A stretch of DNA of 64,000 nucleotides from an uncultured Bacteroides sp. (GCF_963677685.1 NZ_OY782186.1:2976001-3040000), one strand, 5' to 3'. Counted from the first letter of the stretch, positions 1-9,271 are shown. Translations and numbers: made by a program. The notes: generated from the sequence alone by a model not told the origin.

Positions 1-1677
1 CACGCTTTGATTTATAGCAGCACGCGCATTATCATAAATCCGTTGCAAAGCTCTAACCTGCTCCTCTTTTCCTTGAAAATCTCGAGTGAGAATCGACATT
101 TCTTTAGTATTATTCTCTCTACTGGCACGTAGCGTAGCTATCTGGCTAGCTAAACCCTGCAAATCTCCTAATAATCGCCCCCAATCCAATGCCGTTTGCC
201 GAAGTTTTTGCAAAGCATTCTGTTCCTGAGCCAATCGTTTCTGCTCTTTAGCCAATTCATCAATACCAAAAGAATTTAAGCGTTTGAGTAACTCATCATC
301 AGCTTTTTGAAGTAAAACGAGTAATTCCTCTCCTTGAGAAGATAAAAATTCAGCCTGCTGCAAAGTTGATTCTATACCGTGCGTCAATTCTTTTTTATCA
401 TCACTAGCTAATATATTTGTGGCAGAAAACTGCAAATTAGCGATAGCCTCCTTCTTTAGCAACGAAGTATCTACTGAAAGATATTTTTCTCTCCAATTAG
501 ACAAAGCAACATCAACAGGAGCAATAGAAGCTACTTCATTAGCAATGATTTTTTGTAAATCTGTAGATTGTAGTTGACCGTAATTAGTGAGTAAATGTTC
601 TTCTTTTACCCCTACCTCTCTCCGGCCCTCTTTCGTTTTCTTTTGGGCAAGTTGTAAAACGTCATAAGCCTCTTTATAAACAACTTGCGCTGTTTGTATC
701 TGAACATCTAATTCACGTGCTTTATGCAAATCCGGTTGTAAATCCTCCCAATGTTGACGAAACTCTTCTAAATTCTTTTTTCGTAACCCCAGTTCAACCT
801 CTAACTCTTTAAGCCTTTCCTGCTCTACTCCCTGTTGTTTCTTCTTTGTAATAAGAGCCTCCTGCTGAAGAGTGAGAGAGTGCAAGGTAGCAAGTTGGTC
901 TTTCAAGATGGACAAGCGCTCTACTCCTTGTTTTCGTACAGCAATGAGTTTTTCTCTTCCTTCGGTTATATGATCCACCTCCTCCTGAGGTAGTATCTCA
1001 ATAAGCCCTACACTTTCTTTTACCTTTCTGAAAGATTCTTCAGCCCCTTTGCTATGAGCATATATTTCACGAGAGATCTGTGAATAAATTTCTGTGCCGG
1101 TGAGTTTTTCCAAAAGTTCAGCCTTAGCCGACTCCTTAGATTTAAGAAAAGTCGCAAAATCATTCTGAGCCAACAATACCGTGCGGGTAAACTGATCATA
1201 CGTAAGCCCTACTAATGCAACCAAACGAACCAACAAATCCGTTTTAGTACCTTGTAGCTCCTCTTGAGTATCAAGATCAATCACCTGAATTACCTGAGGC
1301 TGCAAAGAGCCTGTCGGTTTATTCCTAGCTCTGCGTACTGACCAACAGGAGCGATAACGACGACCTGTCGCAGCAACAAAATCGACCTCTGCAAATCCAT
1401 CTCCCGCACCACGTCGAAGGATGTTTCGTACATCCGACTGATTTATTTGATTCTCACCCACATCCTGCAACCTGACATTCTCACTAGAAGCGGCAAAACG
1501 GGGCGCATTATCATAGAGTGCCAGACATAAAGCATCTAATATAGTAGACTTCCCGGCTCCTGTAGGTCCGGATATAGCAAAAATACCAGCCGATAACAGA
1601 GGTTCAAGAGTAAAATCAACCTCAAACAAACCTTCTATAGATGCTAAATTCTTTAATCGTATGGATAATATTTTCAT
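1..1677 (-). CDS. sbcC: SbcC exonuclease ATPase subunit, N-terminal 559 codons (runs off window)
   Basis: Large subunit of the SbcCD nuclease, which opens hairpins and trims double-strand ends during DNA repair. The start MKILSIRLKNLASIEG is the usual Rad50/SbcC beginning. The Walker A loop GPTGAGKST lies at residues 37-45. It is followed by a globular ATPase half and then a long Glu/Lys/Gln-rich coiled coil that fills the rest of the visible protein. The second half, with Walker B and the signature motif, lies beyond base 1. SbcD, its partner, is normally directly upstream; here the two are 3.7 kb apart because an island has been inserted. The inverted-repeat arm begins only one base upstream of the start codon, so the native leader and any coupling to sbcD are lost. 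Family assignment is secure; expression in this arrangement is an open question. Confidence 0.93.
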   Translation of the reverse strand, partial: MKILSIRLKNLASIEGLFEVDFTLEPLLSAGIFAISGPTGAGKSTILDALCLALYDNAPRFAASSENVRLQDVGENQINQSDVRNILRRGAGDGFAEVDFVAATGRRYRSCWSVRRARNKPTGSLQPQVIQVIDLDTQEELQGTKTDLLVRLVALVGLTYDQFTRTVLLAQNDFATFLKSKESAKAELLEKLTGTEIYSQISREIYAHSKGAEESFRKVKESVGLIEILPQEEVDHITEGREKLIAVRKQGVERLSILKDQLATLHSLTLQQEALITKKKQQGVEQERLKELEVELGLRKKNLEEFRQHWEDLQPDLHKARELDVQIQTAQVVYKEAYDVLQLAQKKTKEGRREVGVKEEHLLTNYGQLQSTDLQKIIANEVASIAPVDVALSNWREKYLSVDTSLLKKEAIANLQFSATNILASDDKKELTHGIESTLQQAEFLSSQGEELLVLLQKADDELLKRLNSFGIDELAKEQKRLAQEQNALQKLRQTALDWGRLLGDLQGLASQIATLRASRENNTKEMSILTRDFQGKEEQVRALQRIYDNARAAINQSV

Positions 1678-1678
1678 T

Positions 1679-1727
1679 AGACTTAATGTAAGTTAGATTT
1701 GTTATATATCGTATATGCGCATATTTT
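1679..1727. repeat. Left arm of the 49-bp inverted repeat bounding the sbcD/sbcC island
   Basis: The reverse complement of this arm matches 5333-5381 at 42 of 49 positions by hand alignment. The shared core is atttgttatatatcg followed by a short GC-containing palindrome (tatgcgcata here). It lies immediately upstream of sbcC. It probably represents one terminal inverted repeat of the element that split sbcD from sbcC. Confidence 0.75.
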
Positions 1728-1785
1728 GGGGGAGTATCCCATATTTTGTGTAAACGTTAAAATTTACAGGTAATCGGATTAGGGT

Positions 1786-2030
1786 TTATACCTTAATTCG
1801 ATTTTCAAAGATAGTCAAAAACTGATTAAATATCATTCTCCAGTTCCAAATTGGTTGATGCCATTTTTTTCAATCTCTGCTATAGCTAGGTAGACAGACT
1901 TCTTCAACGCAGCATCATTAGGGAAAGAAAGTTTGTTTTTGGTGTATTTTCTAATTTTACCATTCAGATTTTCAATCAAATTGGTTGTATAAATAATCTT
2001 TCTAATAAAGTTTCGTCCAATAGCTATGTA
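1786..2030 (-). pseudogene. IS256-family transposase, C-terminal remnant with frameshift
   Basis: Read leftward, the segment encodes [20 protein letters not shown], then [20 protein letters not shown], the conserved C-terminal part of IS256-type (mutator) transposases. A seven-A run (1864-1870) is one base short. With one more base the reading continues as [17 protein letters not shown] and stops at 1786-1788, the normal family ending. Nothing resembling the rest of the transposase lies upstream; the neighbouring gene follows directly. The sequence from about 1728 to 1755, beginning gggggagtatccc, may be the decayed terminal repeat of this element. It is a dead fragment. Confidence 0.85.
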
Positions 2031-2061
2031 TTGTTTTCATATCAACAAGAGATTTAAATTC

Positions 2062-4461
2062 TTATATTCTATTCAATTCTTCTTGATTAGATTTAATTTT
2101 TTCTTTTTGAAGGCTCTTCTTTCCTGAATTAAAATTGTATCTTATTCCAATGCCAAAAGATCTTCCTGCTGATTTTATACTTTCTTTGCGATAGAAATTA
2201 TTGTAACGAGAACTCCCTCTTCTATACCCACCCGTGTTAATTATGTCATTAACACCTATCGTAAAGATTATCTTATCTTTTAGGCAAGTGTAATTTAAGC
2301 CAATATCCATTTTCAAATAATTACGTTCAATTTTCTCATAAAAGCCTTTACTACGAGGGTAGAATCTAAGATTAAATTCTAAATTCAAATCATCAGACAG
2401 TGTAAAATTATTATTTGAATTAAAGCTCATATTGAAACTGTTAACTGTCTCTTGATCTTGTTTATTTTCAGCAAATCCGACATTCAACGAATGATAACCA
2501 TCCCAAAGTCCCCAAGAAAAAGGGATATATGCATTGAAATAATAATAATTTATTTGACTAATATTTTTTAGAGTTGAGATTGTTATGTCATCTTCTCTAT
2601 ATACATAATCTGAGAACGCTTTATTCTGAAAGTTTGCTTTTAAAGCAAAATAATATCGATTATTCAAGACATAGGTAGCTTCAACTATGTTCATAATAGA
2701 CGGCTTTAAATAAGGATTACCTTTTTTAACAGAGAATTCGGTTAAATAGCAGATAAATGGATTAACAAAAGAATAATCAGGACGATTAATTCTTGCGCCA
2801 TAATAGAATATCAAACCATGATTATCATTGATGTTATATCTTAAAAAAGTACTTGGAAATAACTTCAAGTTATTATCTTCATTTTCTTCATTCATCACAA
2901 ATGAAATTCCTTCTGTGGTGGTATATTCAGCTCTTAATCCACAATTTGCTTCGACCTTTTTTCTTTTATAATTGAAATTAATATAGCCCGCATATCGTTC
3001 TTCATTATACTGAAAATTGTCAGTTTGTTGGTCATCTAAAACATAATCTTCGCTAAGTTCATCTTTAAAGAAAAACCAATAACGATATTTTGTATTTACT
3101 TTGCTATATTTAAGTCCGGCACTATAGCGAATTATAGGGTTTATTTTTTTTTCATAATCTAATTGTGCAGAATAAATCGTAATTTTTTCATCAGAATTTT
3201 GTTTCTTGGAAATTCGACTTGTCAATTTATCAAGAGAATTAAAATATTCATTGTGATAATAATATTGACAGTCATCCGAAACATCCGAATAATCAGCTAC
3301 AAATTTAAGCACCTCCCCCAAACTATCTATCTTCCACACATAATTTAAATTAAATAAATCATTCCTCGACACATCTCGCATTGGGGTATTTGCTAAAATT
3401 TTACCTGAATAATTACTTTTATTATATATTTCTGTAAGACTAGTACCATAAGTGTCTTTTCTAAGGTTATCAAGACCATTATATTCTACTCCGAAATAAT
3501 GATTATTATTTATATCCCAATCTATTCCGAATTTATAGGAATGATTATTCCTATATCCTTTATAAGATTCTAAATAATCATATTTAATATTTGTTTCTTT
3601 CGATAAATCACTAGTAACTTTATCTGCATAAGCTTTTCCATGAGCAAAATTGTAATTACCATATACAGTCAATTTCTTCATAGAATAGGCTAAGCCAATA
3701 CCTTCATTATATTTAGAATACCTATCTCTAGCAAAGTCAGAAGATAAATATCCAGAAAAGCCATTAACCGTTTTTCTTTTGGTATTAATACGAATAACAC
3801 CACCAACCCCTTCTGCATCATAATGAGATGTTGGATTAGATATAATCTCTATATTGTTTAAATCTTGTCCTTGCACTGACTTAAGATAACTAGATAATTG
3901 ACTCCCAGTCATTCTTAACGTTTTGCCATTAACGACAACAGTGACTCCACTAACTCCGTTAATAGAAATTGTACCATTTTTATCTATGAAAACTCCAGGA
4001 GAAACGTTTAATATCTTATCAAGTGTTTTGCTCTTTAACAGTACACTATTTTCTATAGAAACAATAAATTTATCTGCTGTTCTTGTTATTGCTAGTCTAT
4101 TTGATTTAATTACTACTTCATTCAAATTATAAGTATCATCATCCAGCTTCACATTGTTTAAGTTTAAATTCTCTTTAAGATATATATTTATATAAGATGA
4201 GATATAACCTATACTACTTAACTTTAAAATATAGTTACCCGGACTATTCTGTACACAAAACTCACCGTCTTCATCAGATGACGCTCCCGTAACCAATGTA
4301 CTATCGCTAACATTTAACAATGAAACACTCGCATAAGGTAATGAAGAACTTGTTTTATCTATTATTCTACCACAAATACTATAATTTTGGGCATTCAAAT
4401 CGAAAACATTCCCTAAAAAACAAAATGACAATATAGTTAACAGAACGTTTTTCATATTCAT
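2062..4461 (-). CDS. Outer-membrane beta-barrel receptor (TonB-receptor-like) carried on the island
   Basis: Predicted outer-membrane protein of about 800 residues. The preferred start gives a signal peptide, MKNVLLTILSFCFLGN...LNAQ; the Met two codons earlier (4461) and the one at 4455 are equally possible. The open frame extends to 4536, but that start would add a hydrophobic stretch ahead of the signal. After the signal comes a carboxypeptidase-regulatory-like beta-sandwich (SICGRIIDKTSSSLPYASVS), then a plug with NLNEVVIKSNRLAI and VVVNGKTLRM, then a long Tyr/Asn-rich barrel of the OMP_b-brl_3 type. There is no SusD partner. It sits between two dead transposase fragments and is strikingly AT-rich, which suggests horizontal acquisition. 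The substrate is unknown. Confidence 0.82.
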   Translation of the reverse strand: MNMKNVLLTILSFCFLGNVFDLNAQNYSICGRIIDKTSSSLPYASVSLLNVSDSTLVTGASSDEDGEFCVQNSPGNYILKLSSIGYISSYINIYLKENLNLNNVKLDDDTYNLNEVVIKSNRLAITRTADKFIVSIENSVLLKSKTLDKILNVSPGVFIDKNGTISINGVSGVTVVVNGKTLRMTGSQLSSYLKSVQGQDLNNIEIISNPTSHYDAEGVGGVIRINTKRKTVNGFSGYLSSDFARDRYSKYNEGIGLAYSMKKLTVYGNYNFAHGKAYADKVTSDLSKETNIKYDYLESYKGYRNNHSYKFGIDWDINNNHYFGVEYNGLDNLRKDTYGTSLTEIYNKSNYSGKILANTPMRDVSRNDLFNLNYVWKIDSLGEVLKFVADYSDVSDDCQYYYHNEYFNSLDKLTSRISKKQNSDEKITIYSAQLDYEKKINPIIRYSAGLKYSKVNTKYRYWFFFKDELSEDYVLDDQQTDNFQYNEERYAGYINFNYKRKKVEANCGLRAEYTTTEGISFVMNEENEDNNLKLFPSTFLRYNINDNHGLIFYYGARINRPDYSFVNPFICYLTEFSVKKGNPYLKPSIMNIVEATYVLNNRYYFALKANFQNKAFSDYVYREDDITISTLKNISQINYYYFNAYIPFSWGLWDGYHSLNVGFAENKQDQETVNSFNMSFNSNNNFTLSDDLNLEFNLRFYPRSKGFYEKIERNYLKMDIGLNYTCLKDKIIFTIGVNDIINTGGYRRGSSRYNNFYRKESIKSAGRSFGIGIRYNFNSGKKSLQKEKIKSNQEELNRI

Positions 4462-4536
4462 AGTTAAAATCAGTAAGGCAATAATTTGATTAATTATAGA
4501 AATAATTGAGTCTAATATCAGTAAAAAAGACACCAT

Positions 4537-4878
4537 ATATAGTCCAATAATAACGTATAAATTTAAACATTTAAATGTAAATAAAATTGTTAGCAGTGGG
4601 ACGCGATATACATTATTTAAATTAAATTAGGCCAAATTCACAACACATCCAGTATTAAATCATGATTTATAATTACCAAAAATATTCAAAATTTATACAA
4701 ATATACCACCTAAAAGAGATACATATATACGTATAATTTTATACGTTTAAATATGCTTTAGCCGTTAATTAAATTTAAATAGAATAAAGAAAAACAATAT
4801 CAAAAGAGAAATCAAATAAGAATAAAGAAGTGATTATTTAGGGTTCACTAAATAAATAGCCTCTTTAAAGTTTAATAA
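4537..4878. other. AT-rich gene-free stretch upstream of the island receptor
   Basis: About 340 bases with no plausible coding frame. It contains long A/T runs and the 5' region of the receptor gene at 2062-4461. I could not recognise a promoter with both boxes, a hairpin terminator or an RNA gene in it. Confidence 0.6.
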
Positions 4879-5325
4879 TTAGAGTTTACGTAAATTAGTT
4901 TTTGTATGCCCATGGCTTGATTTTAATCCTTGATTATGCAAAGAAGAACATGTAGCAAAAATACGTTCAACGAAGAAGTTAGCTCTGAGATAACATTCGT
5001 ATTTGATCATTCTCATGAACTTGGCACTTCCATTGCAATGTTTCTTATCCATACCAAAACAGGTGTCCTGATACTCTTGCAGAGAATTATTCTTCAGGTG
5101 CACAAGAATAAAGAAAAGGCGTTCCGTCGCATTAGGCAAAGGGCTGTTCTTATATATGCAGGAGCTACGAAGTTGACTTCAGCGTTTGCCATTCATTTCA
5201 TACTCAGACAAATAATCACCATGAGCTACCTCAAAGTAGGGAAGCAAATGGGAAAACTGAATATGAGTTAAGCCTGTCAAGGTACGGAAACTTTTGGGAT
5301 TGTCTTTATGATCTTTATAATTCAT
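4879..5325 (-). pseudogene. Dead transposase fragment (HTH_Tnp_4/DDE_Tnp_4, IS5-like)
   Basis: Starting at the Met at 5325 the product reads MNYKDHKDNPKSFRTLTGLT and continues with FSHLLPYFEVAHGDYL. An in-frame TGA (5179-5181) interrupts it. In the same frame it continues SPLPNATERLFFILVHLKNN, then LQEYQDTCFGMDKKHCN. This is the N-terminal helix-turn-helix region typical of IS5-like transposases in Bacteroidota. After HCN the family resemblance is lost, and the last 43 or so codons are unrecognised, so the DDE catalytic domain is missing. The start lies just inside the right inverted-repeat arm, where an IS transposase gene is expected to begin. Confidence 0.75.
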
Positions 5326-5332
5326 GCTACAC

Positions 5333-5381
5333 AAAATACGCGTATACGCGATATATAACAAATCAAATTTACATTAACTCT
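5333..5381. repeat. Right arm of the 49-bp inverted repeat bounding the sbcD/sbcC island
   Basis: Imperfect inverted match (42 of 49) to 1679-1727. Read inward from 5381 it contains taaatttg, a fit to the Bacteroides TAnnTTTG box, which could have driven the dead transposase that starts eight bases inside the arm. The arm lies about 22 bases after the sbcD stop codon. Confidence 0.75.
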
Positions 5382-5403
5382 ATTTATTGAGAAGTTTCAT
5401 TCG

Positions 5404-6648
5404 TTACATATTCTCTCCTGAAGATAAAGAGTGGTAAGCCTCCTGAAAAAGAGTCACCATATCATCAGGCATTTCTGCCTGATAGATTCTTTCAAATGTA
5501 GCTTTCGCTATTTGCAAAGGATCCATTGTCTCTAAGCCTTCTGCCATTTGTTTTTCTCCAGTATCACAATTCTGATCTTTCCGATAAGCAGAAACTATTC
5601 GCGCTAAGCGAACATGCTTATCCTGCAATACTTCCTCTATTTGCTGACGAAGCATTGGTTCTGGTTCAGTTAACAGAACTTTTACTTCAAGATAAGGTGC
5701 TAACAAATTATCACTCCTTAAAGGTAGCTTTTTTAATGCTTCAAGCACCTCTTCAGGAGATGCGGAATCACTAGCTGGTACGCTTATTAAAGATACAAGA
5801 GGGTTATAAAGAAGTTTTTCAATAGAACAAAGCTTGCCATCACTCAATGTCACCAATACCACACCATGTTTATAGTTTTTTTCAGCAAACGACATCGGCA
5901 AAGGACTACCGGCGTAACGCACATTTTCCCGTCCCGAAACTCGCTGTGCTTTATGTATATGCCCTAAAGCAGTATAAGCAATCCGTTCATCAAAAGCCTC
6001 AGGAGAAACACATTCCAATCCTCCGATAATCGTTCTCTCACTATAATCGCGTTCAGCTATTTCCGAACCGGTTGCCTGCAAATGGCCAACAGCTACGACT
6101 GCTTGTTTCTCACTTTTACATAACAGAACCTGTTCCAAAAGAGATTTATAAAGTTCCTTCACCCCTGCTGCATACTGGTTTCCCGTTGTTTCAACAGAAG
6201 GATAATCCCCCTGACGTAAAAAAGGAACAGCCATACACCATGCTTCCACCTCACCCATTGCATTTCTCAACTCTACCATTAACTCATCATAAAGCAATTT
6301 TCCATCTCTTTTCGGAACAAGACCTTTAATTTCAGTACGCATTTCCTGCAACAAAGGTAACGGAGCTTCCAGACGTGCAGCAGAATCATGATTCCCGGCA
6401 ACAACAACCAACTGCAAAGAAGGATTCTCTGTAGTGACACGATTCACAAAACGATAAAACATTCGTTGAGATGCTGCAGAAGGATTAGAAACATCAAATA
6501 CATCACCCGCTATAATAAGCACATCAATATTTTTCCGCTTCAACTCAATAGCCAACCAATCAAGAAAATGCTGATGCTCTTCCGTACGCTCAAAGCCGAA
6601 GAAAGTCTGCCCCAAATGCCAATCGGCTGTATGTAGTATACGTATCAT
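5404..6648 (-). CDS. sbcD: SbcD exonuclease subunit
   Basis: Nuclease subunit of SbcCD. All calcineurin-like metallophosphoesterase motifs are visible: TADWH with D9 and H11, GDVFD at 48-52, GNHD at 85-88, GHL with H189 and GHIH with H230/H232. The C-terminal part (about 290-410) is the SbcD capping region. At 414 residues it has normal length. The stop of perR lies 11 bases upstream of its start, so the two are probably cotranscribed. Its partner sbcC should follow directly but is displaced by the inserted island. The gene itself appears intact. Confidence 0.95.
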   Translation of the reverse strand: MIRILHTADWHLGQTFFGFERTEEHQHFLDWLAIELKRKNIDVLIIAGDVFDVSNPSAASQRMFYRFVNRVTTENPSLQLVVVAGNHDSAARLEAPLPLLQEMRTEIKGLVPKRDGKLLYDELMVELRNAMGEVEAWCMAVPFLRQGDYPSVETTGNQYAAGVKELYKSLLEQVLLCKSEKQAVVAVGHLQATGSEIAERDYSERTIIGGLECVSPEAFDERIAYTALGHIHKAQRVSGRENVRYAGSPLPMSFAEKNYKHGVVLVTLSDGKLCSIEKLLYNPLVSLISVPASDSASPEEVLEALKKLPLRSDNLLAPYLEVKVLLTEPEPMLRQQIEEVLQDKHVRLARIVSAYRKDQNCDTGEKQMAEGLETMDPLQIAKATFERIYQAEMPDDMVTLFQEAYHSLSSGENM

Positions 6649-6659
6649 ATCAATAAAGA

Positions 6660-7079
6660 CTACTCGTCTTTGCGAGATATACAGTTTTTACAAAATCCTT
6701 TATAGTAATAGTGCATTTCAGTCACGTCATGCCCTTCTAAGTCAAACGGTAACACTTCTTTAGAGTCTTTTTGAGAAAACAAATCATATATATTTCCACA
6801 ACTTTTACATAAGAAATGTGCATGAGTAGAAGTATCAGCATCAAAACAAGCGTTATGCTCATCAATGGTAATCATTTGAGCTGCTCCATGGTCAGTGAGT
6901 AATTTCAGAGTGGTATAAACCGTTGTTTTAGACAAAGAAACCATTGAGGGAGAAAGAGCTAGATAAATCTCATCAGCGGAAGGATGTGTTTTATGTTCTA
7001 ACAAATATTTCATGATTGCCATGCGCTGAACAGACGGTCTAATACGGTGATTTATTAAATAAGTAGCTGCTTTTTCCAT
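6660..7079 (-). CDS. perR: PerR-type peroxide-sensing Fur-family repressor
   Basis: Fur-family metal-dependent repressor of 139 residues. The winged helix-turn-helix covers about 10-70 (THPSADEIYLAL, SKTTVYTTLK). The structural zinc cysteines are C91/C94 and C130/C133. The regulatory metal ligands align with Bacillus subtilis PerR at a constant offset of five: H32, D80, H86, H88 and D99 for H37, D85, H91, H93 and D104. The aspartate at the last position separates PerR from Fur, which favours a peroxide sensor whose histidines are oxidised by iron chemistry. It is the first gene of the sbcD/sbcC unit, so repair nuclease expression may respond to oxidative stress. That link is inference. Confidence 0.85.
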   Translation of the reverse strand: MEKAATYLINHRIRPSVQRMAIMKYLLEHKTHPSADEIYLALSPSMVSLSKTTVYTTLKLLTDHGAAQMITIDEHNACFDADTSTHAHFLCKSCGNIYDLFSQKDSKEVLPFDLEGHDVTEMHYYYKGFCKNCISRKDE

Positions 7080-7114
7080 ATAAAAAACATTATAATCATT
7101 AAATATTAACCTGA

Positions 7115-7122
7115 CAAAGGTA
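7115..7122 (-). promoter_or_regulatory. Putative -7 box of the perR-sbcD promoter
   Basis: On the minus strand this reads taccttTG, a full match to TAnnTTTG, about 36 bases before the perR start codon. No TTTG at the ideal -33 spacing is visible. A second match (taacTTTG) lies further upstream near 7150. Moderate support only. Confidence 0.4.
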
Positions 7123-7239
7123 AGAAATCACGGGGGTATTTAATACGTTTTAGCAAAGTTATTAAATTTTATTTTCTATTTTTGCACAACTATTAAGGTG
7201 CTATAATTTCTATGCGATTGTAGCTAAATAATTAAAAAT

Positions 7240-9171
7240 ATGATAAACCACGGATTTGTGAAAGTTGCTGCTGCAATACCTCATATAAAGGTTGCTGATT
7301 GTAAACAGAATATGCAGCAAATAAGTAATATCATCATGGAAGCGGAAGAGAAAGGTGTGCAAATGATTACCTTTCCCGAACTATGTATTACAGGATATAC
7401 TTGTGGAGACCTCTTTGCTCAACAGCTGTTAATAGAAGAAGCAGAGATGGCACTGATGCAATTACTCAACAATACCCGTCAGTTAGGTATAATTGCAATT
7501 TTAGGCATGCCGATAAGCGTACATTCGATGCTACTAAATGCATCTATTGTCATTCAAAAAGGCAAAATACTAGGAGTCGTACCTAAAACCTATCTACCCA
7601 ACTATAAAGAGTATTATGAACAACGTTGGTTCACTTCTTCCTCGAACGTAACAGAAACCAAAGTACGCCTCTGCGGACAAATAACCCCATTAGGAAATAA
7701 TCTTCTTTTTGAGGGCTGTGACACCATCTTCGGCATTGAAATTTGCGAAGACATGTGGGCTACCATTCCACCTAGTTCCGGTCTTGCCCTTCAAGGAGCC
7801 GAAATTATTTTCAATCTATCGGCTAGTAATGAATCTATTGGCAAACATAATTATCGTTGTGCGTTGATTAGTCAGCAATCCGCCCGTTGTATCGCAGGAT
7901 ATGTTTATTCAGCATGTGGATTCGGAGAATCAACCACCGACATCGTATTTGGAGGAAATGGACTTATTTATGAAAATGGTTCATTGTTGGCTAAAAGCCA
8001 ACGCTTTTCTTTAGACGAGCAACTCATTATCAGTGAAATAGATGTAGAACGTTTACGCAGTGAACGTCGGATGAATACCACTTTTGCCCCTAACAGAATC
8101 AACTCTAATCTAAAAGAACCTCTCCGCATACAAACAGAATTAGTCAATACAAAAGAGATGGAATTGACTCGTCAGTTTGCGAGACACCCATTTGTACCGC
8201 AAGGAGAAGCACTAAAAGAGCGCTGTGAAGAGATATTCTCTATTCAAGTGGCGGGATTGGCACAACGCATTATGCACACAAAATCACAAACAGTAGTAAT
8301 AGGTATCTCCGGAGGATTAGATTCGACCTTAGCCTTACTAGTCTGTGCCAAGACGTTTGATAAACTTGGACTTTCACACGAAGGAATTCTTGGAGTTACC
8401 ATGCCAGGTTTTGGCACCACTGGTCGTACCTATAACAATGCACTTGCGTTGATGAATTCGTTAGGTATCTCCATACGAGAGATAGATATCAAAGCCGCCT
8501 GCTTACAACACTTTAAAGATATAGGGCACGACATCAATTTACACGATGTGACCTACGAAAATTCTCAAGCTCGAGAACGTACGCAAATATTGATGGACAT
8601 AGCTAATCAAACAAACGGAATGGTAATCGGTACAGGAGATTTATCTGAATTGGCTTTAGGATGGGCCACATACAACGGTGACCACATGTCAATGTATGGC
8701 GTCAATTCAAGCATCCCCAAAACATTAGTTAAATATTTGGTACAATGGGTGGCTAATAACGAAGTAAACGAAAAATCACGCTCTACCCTATTAGACATTA
8801 TTGATACTCCTATTAGTCCCGAACTTATTCCAGCTGACGGGAATGGTGATATTGCTCAAAAAACAGAAGATCTCGTAGGTCCTTACGAACTTCACGATTT
8901 TTTCCTTTATTTCTTTATGCGATTCGGGTTCCGCCCTAGCAAAATACTCTATTTAGCCAATATCGCATTTAAAGAAAAATATAATCGTGATGTCATAAAA
9001 AGATGGTTACATACATTTTTCCGCCGCTTTTTCTCTCAACAATTTAAACGTTCTTGCCTACCCGATGGACCCAAAGTAGGAAGCATATCCATTAGTCCTC
9101 GTGGCGATTGGCGCATGCCAAGTGATGCCTCATCAGCCGCTTGGTTAGAAGAAATTGATGAATTAGAATAG
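7240..9171 (+). CDS. nadE: Glutamine-dependent NAD+ synthetase
   Basis: Makes NAD from nicotinate adenine dinucleotide, using ammonia released from glutamine. The N-terminal half is a nitrilase-type glutaminase with the triad E47 (FPELCITGY), K116 (VPKTYLPNY) and C169 (GIEICEDMW). The C-terminal half is an ATP pyrophosphatase with the PP-loop SGGLDST at 357-363 and the later GTGDLSELALGW motif. At 643 residues it matches the long, two-domain family form. It stands alone between the divergent perR unit and the convergent fbaB gene and ends just before a strong hairpin. Confidence 0.97.
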   Translation: MINHGFVKVAAAIPHIKVADCKQNMQQISNIIMEAEEKGVQMITFPELCITGYTCGDLFAQQLLIEEAEMALMQLLNNTRQLGIIAILGMPISVHSMLLNASIVIQKGKILGVVPKTYLPNYKEYYEQRWFTSSSNVTETKVRLCGQITPLGNNLLFEGCDTIFGIEICEDMWATIPPSSGLALQGAEIIFNLSASNESIGKHNYRCALISQQSARCIAGYVYSACGFGESTTDIVFGGNGLIYENGSLLAKSQRFSLDEQLIISEIDVERLRSERRMNTTFAPNRINSNLKEPLRIQTELVNTKEMELTRQFARHPFVPQGEALKERCEEIFSIQVAGLAQRIMHTKSQTVVIGISGGLDSTLALLVCAKTFDKLGLSHEGILGVTMPGFGTTGRTYNNALALMNSLGISIREIDIKAACLQHFKDIGHDINLHDVTYENSQARERTQILMDIANQTNGMVIGTGDLSELALGWATYNGDHMSMYGVNSSIPKTLVKYLVQWVANNEVNEKSRSTLLDIIDTPISPELIPADGNGDIAQKTEDLVGPYELHDFFLYFFMRFGFRPSKILYLANIAFKEKYNRDVIKRWLHTFFRRFFSQQFKRSCLPDGPKVGSISISPRGDWRMPSDASSAAWLEEIDELE

Positions 9172-9183
9172 ATGCAAAAAAAG

Positions 9184-9223
9184 AAGTTGAGTAATAACCT
9201 TATAAGAAGCTATTACTCAACTT
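9184..9223. terminator. Bidirectional hairpin terminator between nadE and fbaB
   Basis: Perfect 13-bp stem: aagttgagtaata (9184-9196) pairs with tattactcaactt (9211-9223) across a 14-base loop. It lies between two convergent genes. T- and A-rich flanks are short, so termination could work in either direction. Confidence 0.8.
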
Positions 9224-9271
9224 TATCCAATAAACACAAAAATAATTTATAATAAAAATCTATCTCTTAAA

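Noticed and set aside
4930..5271. Open frame on the plus strand across the dead transposase
   Set aside because: It is the complement of the transposase fragment, which has recognisable family sequence on the minus strand; the plus-strand product has none.
5395..5401. tttcatt direct repeat as a firm target-site duplication of the island
   Set aside because: Seven AT-rich bases can recur by chance, and the right copy is separated from its repeat arm by 13 bases while the left copy overlaps or abuts its arm. Kept only as a note in the island finding.
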